From Candidatus Aminicenantota bacterium (GTDB lineage Bacteria; Acidobacteriota; Aminicenantia; Aminicenantales; Aminicenantaceae), in NCBI GenBank assembly GCA_030669305.1, contig DAOVDU010000006.1, positions 1 through 46,989 on the forward strand: a stretch of 46,989 bases of DNA, given 5' to 3'. Below the pieces are notes generated by a model. The model was not told the origin of the DNA. It did not search any database and saw nothing but the letters and a program-made list of their open reading frames with translations. A program made the position numbers and the translations under genes. Each line of letters starts with the position of its first letter. Positions within the stretch are counted from its first letter, which is position 1. Below are positions 42,283 to 46,989 of this stretch, piece by piece.

Positions 42283-44352
42283 TCAGAATTCAATTTTTTT
42301 TGATGTTAAATATTCACTTTGAGCCCTCTTTTTTTTGGTGGCTACGTGCTCTATCAAATTCAAGAGTCTGTCAGCTTTAAGTGGCTTAGAGATATAATCA
42401 TCCATGCCGGCTTCTATACACCGTTCCCGATCACCTATCATAGCGTGGGCAGTCATTGCAATAATCGGGATATGAGCGCCGGTTTTTTTCTCCTTTTCTC
42501 TAATGACAGCAGTGGCCTCGAAGCCATCCATTTTTGGCATCTGCACATCCATCAGGATAAGATCAAAAATGTCACTTTCCAAAGCCTCTAATACTTCTTT
42601 TCCATCACAGGATCCTGTGACTTGGTGCCCTTGCTTTTCAAGGATGAAGAACGCCAATTTTCGGTTAACAATGTTGTCCTCAGCAACAAGAATACGATAG
42701 GCTCCATGGGCGGCTTTTGATGGTTGTCTGTCTGTTAGAGGTTCGGGTTCTTCTTTAGGAGCGATCCCAAGAACTAGGTTTATAGCATCCTGAAGCTCGG
42801 ATAGCTTAATAGGCTTTACAAGATGTGCTGAAACTCCCAGTTTTTGCCAGGGATTAGCATCGCTGTGATTTGTACCAGAAGTGAGCATCATAATTGTGGA
42901 CTTGGCTATGTCAGGATTTTGTTTGATGTAATCTGCGAGCATGAAGCTGTCCATTCCAGGCATAAATGCGTCAAGGAGGATTATGGAAAAAGGAGTACCT
43001 GATGTTTTGGCTTGATCTATGAGAGACAATGCTTCCCCACCACTCTCTGCTTCTGCAGGCTTCAAATTCCAGTTTAATAACATTTCTTTGAGGATATGTC
43101 TGTTGCTTGTGTTATCATCCACCACCAGGACTGGGAGACCCTTGAAATCTAGAAGTTCCGCATGCCCTAGCTTCTGTTCTGAATGCTTCTGCAAGTCGAA
43201 ACTTATAGAAACATGAAATTTACTCCCCTTCCCTTCTTCGCTCTCAACCCAGATTCGTCCACCCATTAGCTCGACTAACTGAGATGATATTGCCAGACCA
43301 AGCCCTGTTCCGCCATATTTACGGGTCATGGAGCCATCTGCTTGGGCAAAGACGTCAAATATCACTTGGCGTTTGGAAGCAGGGATGCCTATTCCTGTAT
43401 CACTTACAGTAAAGCGGAGGCAGACATCTTCATCTGTCTTTGACTCTTCTTGTACATGGACAACTACTTCACCTTTTTCAGTGAATTTAATGGAGTTGCT
43501 GATGAGGTTATTAAGGATCTGGCGCAGACGTTTGGAATCACCTATGATATTGTATGATATATGAGGTGGAATGTTGCATAAGAATTCAAGTTTCTTCTTA
43601 TGAGCTTGGAAGGCAAGTGAAGAAACAGTATCATAAATAAAATCTTGCAGGTTAAAACTTGTAGACTCAAGCTCGAGCTTTCTAGCTTCTATCTTGGAAA
43701 AGTCAAGAATGTCGTTGATTAAGGCCATCATGGATTCAGCTGACGACTTTATTCCTTCAAGATATTCTCGCTGTTCAGGGGTCAGCTCGGTCTTGAGAGC
43801 TAATTCTGTCATTCCTATGATACCATTCATAGGTGTTCGAATTTCATGGCTCATGTTAGCAAGGAACTCACTTTTGGCGCCATCAGCAGTCTGAGCTTCT
43901 TTTTTGGCATGAATAAGTTCAGTCACATCTATCAGGTTGAGTATGATTCCATCATATTGTTCTTTATGGTAAATAGGTTGAAGACGAATAATTGTCTCTA
44001 TACCATGTAAGGATTTTTGTAAAATTATTGGTGGAGAATGAGAGTTTTGTTTGAAATTTACTATATTTTTTTTTAGTTCTTCGAATGATAGACCAAAATA
44101 GAAATCCCAGAGAGTCTTTCCTATAATTTCTGGCCTCTTCCTGTTAACAAACTTCAGGAAATAATCATTTACTTCCACAATGCGATCTTCTTTGTCAGCG
44201 AAGATTACGCCTTCTTCCATGCCAGAGATCATCGCTGAAAGTTTTGCTGTTTCTTTCTGAATAGCTTCCTCAGCCTTCTTGCGTTCTGGGATTTCTCTGC
44301 GAACTTCAAGACCTTCTAACAATTCTTCTTTTTTATCTTTTTCTTGTTGCAT
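42283..44352 (-). CDS. Soluble hybrid sensor histidine kinase (PAS-HisKA-HATPase-REC-REC)
   Basis: This 689-residue kinase has no membrane segment. A PAS domain (about 36-145) is followed by a HisKA domain with H169 in SHEIRTPMN. The ATPase domain has an N box [10 protein letters not shown] (281-290), DTGIGIP (318-324) and GGTGLGLA (347-354). Two receivers follow: the first with D461 ([10 protein letters not shown]) and the second with D602 ([11 protein letters not shown]). The arrangement is BarA/TorS-like and needs an Hpt protein, which is encoded two genes away. It senses an unknown cytoplasmic signal via PAS and likely drives the two GGDEF proteins. Confidence 0.93.
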   Translation of the reverse strand: MQQEKDKKEELLEGLEVRREIPERKKAEEAIQKETAKLSAMISGMEEGVIFADKEDRIVEVNDYFLKFVNRKRPEIIGKTLWDFYFGLSFEELKKNIVNFKQNSHSPPIILQKSLHGIETIIRLQPIYHKEQYDGIILNLIDVTELIHAKKEAQTADGAKSEFLANMSHEIRTPMNGIIGMTELALKTELTPEQREYLEGIKSSAESMMALINDILDFSKIEARKLELESTSFNLQDFIYDTVSSLAFQAHKKKLEFLCNIPPHISYNIIGDSKRLRQILNNLISNSIKFTEKGEVVVHVQEESKTDEDVCLRFTVSDTGIGIPASKRQVIFDVFAQADGSMTRKYGGTGLGLAISSQLVELMGGRIWVESEEGKGSKFHVSISFDLQKHSEQKLGHAELLDFKGLPVLVVDDNTSNRHILKEMLLNWNLKPAEAESGGEALSLIDQAKTSGTPFSIILLDAFMPGMDSFMLADYIKQNPDIAKSTIMMLTSGTNHSDANPWQKLGVSAHLVKPIKLSELQDAINLVLGIAPKEEPEPLTDRQPSKAAHGAYRILVAEDNIVNRKLAFFILEKQGHQVTGSCDGKEVLEALESDIFDLILMDVQMPKMDGFEATAVIREKEKKTGAHIPIIAMTAHAMIGDRERCIEAGMDDYISKPLKADRLLNLIEHVATKKKRAQSEYLTSKKIEF

Positions 44353-44387
44353 TCTATGCTCTGAGGATAAAATGAGTATTCAGATTT

Positions 44388-45374
44388 TTATTCATTTTGT
44401 TTGGGGGAATTCGCAAGAACGATACGATTTCGTCCCTCCTTTTTAGCTAAATAAAGCGCTTTGTCACTGACCTGAACAAGATATTTTCCTGATGCATTAA
44501 GATAGGTTTCGGAAGAAGCGCAGCCGAGGCTGATAGTGACTTTTAAATCGCCTGCCTCTGTGTATACTTCATCTTGGCTTACAGAAAGACATAGGCGTTC
44601 TCCGATTTGCTTGACGTTGACCTCGTTGCAGTTGGGGATAACGACAAGCATTTCATCTCCTCCATAGCGACCAATTTTATCTCCTCCATAGCGACCAATC
44701 TTATCGTATGTTCTGAGAGTTTTTTCTAGACGACTGGCCACTTCAATAAGTACACTATCTCCGACCAGATGGCCATAGGAGTCATTAATTTGCTTAAAAT
44801 AATCAATGTCAGCCATGATAACTCCAGTTGACTGATTGTCTCTTTTCCCACGTTCTAGTTCCTCACCAAGAAACTCTAAGATTTTGTTATGGTTCCATAT
44901 TTTCGTCAGGCTATCGTAACTTGCTAGTTTAATCCGTTCTTCTTCAAGTTTGATGATACGCTCGCCATTCTGAAGCCTTACTTTCAGCTCTTGGAAGCTA
45001 AAAGGTTTGGTCATATAATCATCAGCACCTGTTGATAGTCCTTGAATGATGTCATCCTGCTTATCCCTGCCTGTGAGCAAAATAATATAAACATATTTTG
45101 ACTTTTTATCTTGATATTCCTGACGAATTTTCCTGGAAAGCTCAACTCCATTCATTCCTGGCATCATCCAGTCTAAGATAGCCAAGTGGATTTTATCTTT
45201 TTTTGCAATTTGCCAAGCTTCTTCACCATCTCTTGCTACGACAACTTTATAACCCCATTCTTTAATACTCTTCTCTAAGGCTTTGCAAGAGATTAAATCA
45301 TCTTCAGCAATGAGAACTTTCATAGCATTGTGCTTTTTCTTGAGTCCGTTTTCTTGACTGGTTTTATACTCCAT
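44388..45374 (-). CDS. REC-GGDEF response regulator with duplicated GGD motif
   Basis: This 328-residue protein has a receiver domain (D68 in LAILDWMMPGMNG) followed by a GGDEF domain. An 8-residue tandem duplication, KIGRYGGD-KIGRYGGD, precedes EM, giving GGD at 230-232 and the complete GGDEM at 238-242. The I-site RTYD (221-224) is now 13 instead of 5 residues from the complete motif. Catalysis or product inhibition may be altered. A start at ATG 45323 (MKVLIAEDD) is an alternative that matches the sister protein; neither has a clear ribosome-binding site. It is the first gene of the phosphorelay set. Confidence 0.9.
   Translation of the reverse strand: MEYKTSQENGLKKKHNAMKVLIAEDDLISCKALEKSIKEWGYKVVVARDGEEAWQIAKKDKIHLAILDWMMPGMNGVELSRKIRQEYQDKKSKYVYIILLTGRDKQDDIIQGLSTGADDYMTKPFSFQELKVRLQNGERIIKLEEERIKLASYDSLTKIWNHNKILEFLGEELERGKRDNQSTGVIMADIDYFKQINDSYGHLVGDSVLIEVASRLEKTLRTYDKIGRYGGDKIGRYGGDEMLVVIPNCNEVNVKQIGERLCLSVSQDEVYTEAGDLKVTISLGCASSETYLNASGKYLVQVSDKALYLAKKEGRNRIVLANSPKQNE
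44655..44702. repeat. 24-bp tandem duplication inside the GGDEF region
   Basis: Two adjacent 24-bp units, 44655-44678 and 44679-44702, differ at one base. They encode the duplicated KIGRYGGD of the REC-GGDEF protein. The near identity suggests a recent event. Confidence 0.95.
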
Positions 45375-45510
45375 TATAATTCCATGATTATTAAAGTAAT
45401 TTTAATCTTAATTTTAAACAATACAGGAAAAGGGTCAATCGTCTTTTCAGGTGATTATAGGGGTGATATTTACATCAAGTTTATCACCTTTTACGGGGAG
45501 AATTTCTAAT

Positions 45511-45624
45511 CGGTTAGTATGTTTATCAGTTAATCTGTTAGTCTGTTATTTTAATTAAAATATTTAACAGACAAACTGACTGACGGATTAACTAAATAAC
45601 TGATCAGATAAACCAGATAAACCG
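45511..45624. repeat. AATCTGTT-word palindrome
   Basis: Imperfect arms run from CGGTT (45511) to AACCG (45624). The core TCTGTTA (45542-45548) pairs with TAACAGA (45565-45571) around an AT-rich loop. Words such as CAGTTAATCTGTTAGTCTG on the left recur in reverse complement on the right. It occupies the spacer 45375-45694 between two divergent genes; no gene is visible in that spacer. Confidence 0.7.
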
Positions 45625-45644
45625 AACAAACTGAAATTATGCTT

Positions 45645-45673
45645 TTGATTTCAGCTTTAAATATGATTATAAT
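45645..45673 (+). promoter_or_regulatory. Promoter of the AI-2E family gene
   Basis: TTGATT (45645-45650), 17 nt, then a perfect TATAAT (45668-45673). The start codon is 21 nt past the -10 box, so the leader would be about 15 nt with no ribosome-binding site. Confidence 0.6.
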
Positions 45674-45694
45674 GATTAAAACTAAAATAATTCA

Positions 45695-46717
45695 ATGAAT
45701 GGAAATAAAGTAATCACTGCCTGTCTCATTATTATTGTTGTTTTTATCGGAGGTGTAGTTTTATGGCTTGCTAAACCTGTTCTTTTTCCATTTTTTTTAG
45801 CCATCTTTCTTTCCTTTATGCTCTCTCCAGTCTTAGATTTTTTAACCCGTTTAAAAATCCCCAAGGTAGTTTCTATTATTTTGATTCTCATAGTAAGTTT
45901 TTTAGTAATTTACCTTCTAGGAGCTCTTTTCTATTCTAGCGGGAAAACTTTTGCCTCTGGATTTTCAAAATATGAACAAAATATCAGCTCGATCTTAACC
46001 TCTATTCAGGAAAAATTTAAGCTTTCGCGCCTTGAATGGGAACCTTTTAACTGGGTTGAACAACTTGATTTGAGCAGGATAGGAAGCTTTCTTCTTTCCT
46101 CTCTTGGACCTTTTTTCGCTTTTATCTCAAATCTTTTCTTGATTTTCATATTTCTTATTTTCATTTTGGCCGGCCGAGGAAGGGCAAAAGCGAAAATAAA
46201 AAACTCATTTAGTGATGCTAGAGCCTTGAAGATTAGCGATGTTCTCCAGAATATTGATTATCAAATTCAAAGATATTTGGCCATTAAAACTGTAGTCAGC
46301 TTATTCACCGGAATTTTCACTACAATAATCCTCCTGCTTTTTGGTGTAGATTTTGCTATTGTTTTCGGTTTTCTTACATTCCTTCTGAATTACATCCCTA
46401 ATATTGGTTCCATCATCGCTACCGCTTTTCCTGTAGCTATCGCTGTGTTTCAATTTGAAACACTGTGGCAAGCTTTATGGATTCTTATTATCTTGATTTC
46501 TATTCAGATGATCATGGGTAATTTCATTGAACCGAGGGTGATAGGCAAAGGCTTAGGGCTAAGTCCTCTGGTTGTTCTTTTTTTTCTCTTTTTCTGGGGA
46601 TGGTTGTGGGGAATCCCAGGGATGATTTTGGCAGTCCCTATAGCAGCTGTCATCAAGATTGTCTGTAGCAATATTTCTGAGTTGAATTTTATCGCTGTGT
46701 TTATGAGTAAAAGCTAA
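45695..46717 (+). CDS. AI-2E/PerM family transporter
   Basis: This 340-residue membrane protein has about seven or eight hydrophobic helices. The family profile is clear: KPVLFPFFLAIFLSFMLSPV at the N-terminus, FGFLTFLLNYIPNIGSIIAT in the middle and GLGLSPLVVLFFLFFWGWLWG toward the C-terminus. Members include the AI-2 exporter TqsA and sodium/proton antiporters, so the substrate is not known. It stands alone with its own good promoter, divergent from the phosphorelay operon. Confidence 0.92.
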   Translation: MNGNKVITACLIIIVVFIGGVVLWLAKPVLFPFFLAIFLSFMLSPVLDFLTRLKIPKVVSIILILIVSFLVIYLLGALFYSSGKTFASGFSKYEQNISSILTSIQEKFKLSRLEWEPFNWVEQLDLSRIGSFLLSSLGPFFAFISNLFLIFIFLIFILAGRGRAKAKIKNSFSDARALKISDVLQNIDYQIQRYLAIKTVVSLFTGIFTTIILLLFGVDFAIVFGFLTFLLNYIPNIGSIIATAFPVAIAVFQFETLWQALWILIILISIQMIMGNFIEPRVIGKGLGLSPLVVLFFLFFWGWLWGIPGMILAVPIAAVIKIVCSNISELNFIAVFMSKS

Positions 46718-46750
46718 AGAAGCACGACTTTCTAGACTGGCCTAAAGACT

Positions 46751-46883
46751 AAATTCCAAATTACAATTTCCAAGTACCAAATAAGCACCAAAATCTCAAT
46801 GACCGAAACCTATTTTGGTTTAAGGTTGAATGTTTAATGTTTAAGGCAAGAATAGAGACTGGTTTAGGGTTGAATGTTTAATG
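46751..46883. repeat. TTTAAGG-family dispersed repeat, inverted copy
   Basis: This matches the reverse complement of about 34895-35027 almost throughout, including CCAAATTACAATTTCC, AGCACCAAAATCTCAATGAC and TTTTGGTTTAAGGTTGAATG. It lies after the AI-2E family gene and just before copy C of the IVS-like element. Confidence 0.85.
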
Positions 46884-46919
46884 CAAAAAATATTCCTTTA
46901 AGGATTAATAATAAAATAA

Positions 46920-46989
46920 GGTTCTTCTCCCAATTAGTTGATGCAAAGGGTTCGAGGATTCAAGGGTTCAAGGATTCAAGTGTTTTTTT
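46920..46989 (-). mobile_element. IVS-like repeat element, copy C (cut by window end)
   Basis: GGTTCTTCTCC at 46920 and the following ~60 bases (TTAGTTGATGCAAAGGGTTCGAGG, then GATTCAAG words) are the reverse complement of the right end of copy B at 39577-39892. The copy is therefore inverted, and any four-helix-bundle frame would lie on the minus strand beyond the window. Confidence 0.7.

Overview
The window is AT-rich bacterial chromosome from an anaerobe. It has an HdrABC-type electron-bifurcation locus, a ferredoxin-dependent 2-oxoacid oxidoreductase, GldA/F/G-like ABC genes with a DUF4340 protein, a DUF6599-like protein, a Tat-signal AmmeMemoRadiSam enzyme and split glycine decarboxylase subunits. 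My best guess is Candidatus Aminicenantes or another Acidobacteriota-related lineage. This is inferred from gene content only; no rRNA is present to confirm it.

Layout. (1) 1-7417, plus strand: a partner-switching set made of a STAS anti-anti-sigma protein, two tandem NTT-type carriers fused to HEAT-like repeats, and an FHA-GAF-PP2C phosphatase. (2) 7422-14005, minus strand: argS followed by an ABC ATPase, permease, GldG-like protein and DUF4340 protein, tightly packed. (3) 14116-21452, plus strand: a glycine operon gcvT-gcvH-gcvPA-gcvPB-glyQ-glyS. (4) 21961-22404: a PilZ protein. (5) 22557-34687, minus strand: a 12-kb redox locus read as hdrC-hdrB-korD-korA-korB-korC-hdrA-mvhD-like-FrhB-like-AsrA/HydB-like-AsrB/HydG-like, then a 2Fe-2S/2x4Fe-4S protein and a fumarate-reductase-like flavoprotein. 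(6) 35155-39540, minus strand: a membrane spermidine-synthase-like protein, the radical SAM enzyme and a DUF362 protein. (7) 40069-40986: the DUF6599-like secreted protein. (8) 41002-45374, minus strand: a phosphorelay operon with two REC-GGDEF proteins, a hybrid kinase and an Hpt protein. (9) 45695-46717: an AI-2E/PerM-family membrane protein.

The redox locus has a coherent reading as inference. An NAD(P)H oxidoreductase module feeds HdrA, which would split electrons between ferredoxin and an HdrBC or fumarate-reductase branch. The reduced ferredoxin could drive, or be supplied by, the 2-oxoglutarate-type oxidoreductase in the same operon. Fumarate reduction and the succinyl-CoA/2-oxoglutarate step are adjacent reactions of a branched or reductive TCA cycle.

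The most unusual structure lies between genes. Most long spacers contain hairpin-forming arrays of about 7-nt words (TTTAAGG, GATTCAA, GAGTAAG, TTTGAGA, AATCTGTT). One family, with copies at 21569-21733, 39577-39892 and 46920-46989, has inverted ends and an eroded reading frame for an S23/IVP-type four-helix-bundle protein. That organisation resembles the intervening sequences of some 23S rRNA genes, but here it lies in intergenic DNA. One copy is nested inside a palindrome of the TTTAAGG family. I consider this the best candidate for an undescribed mobile or processed element in the window.
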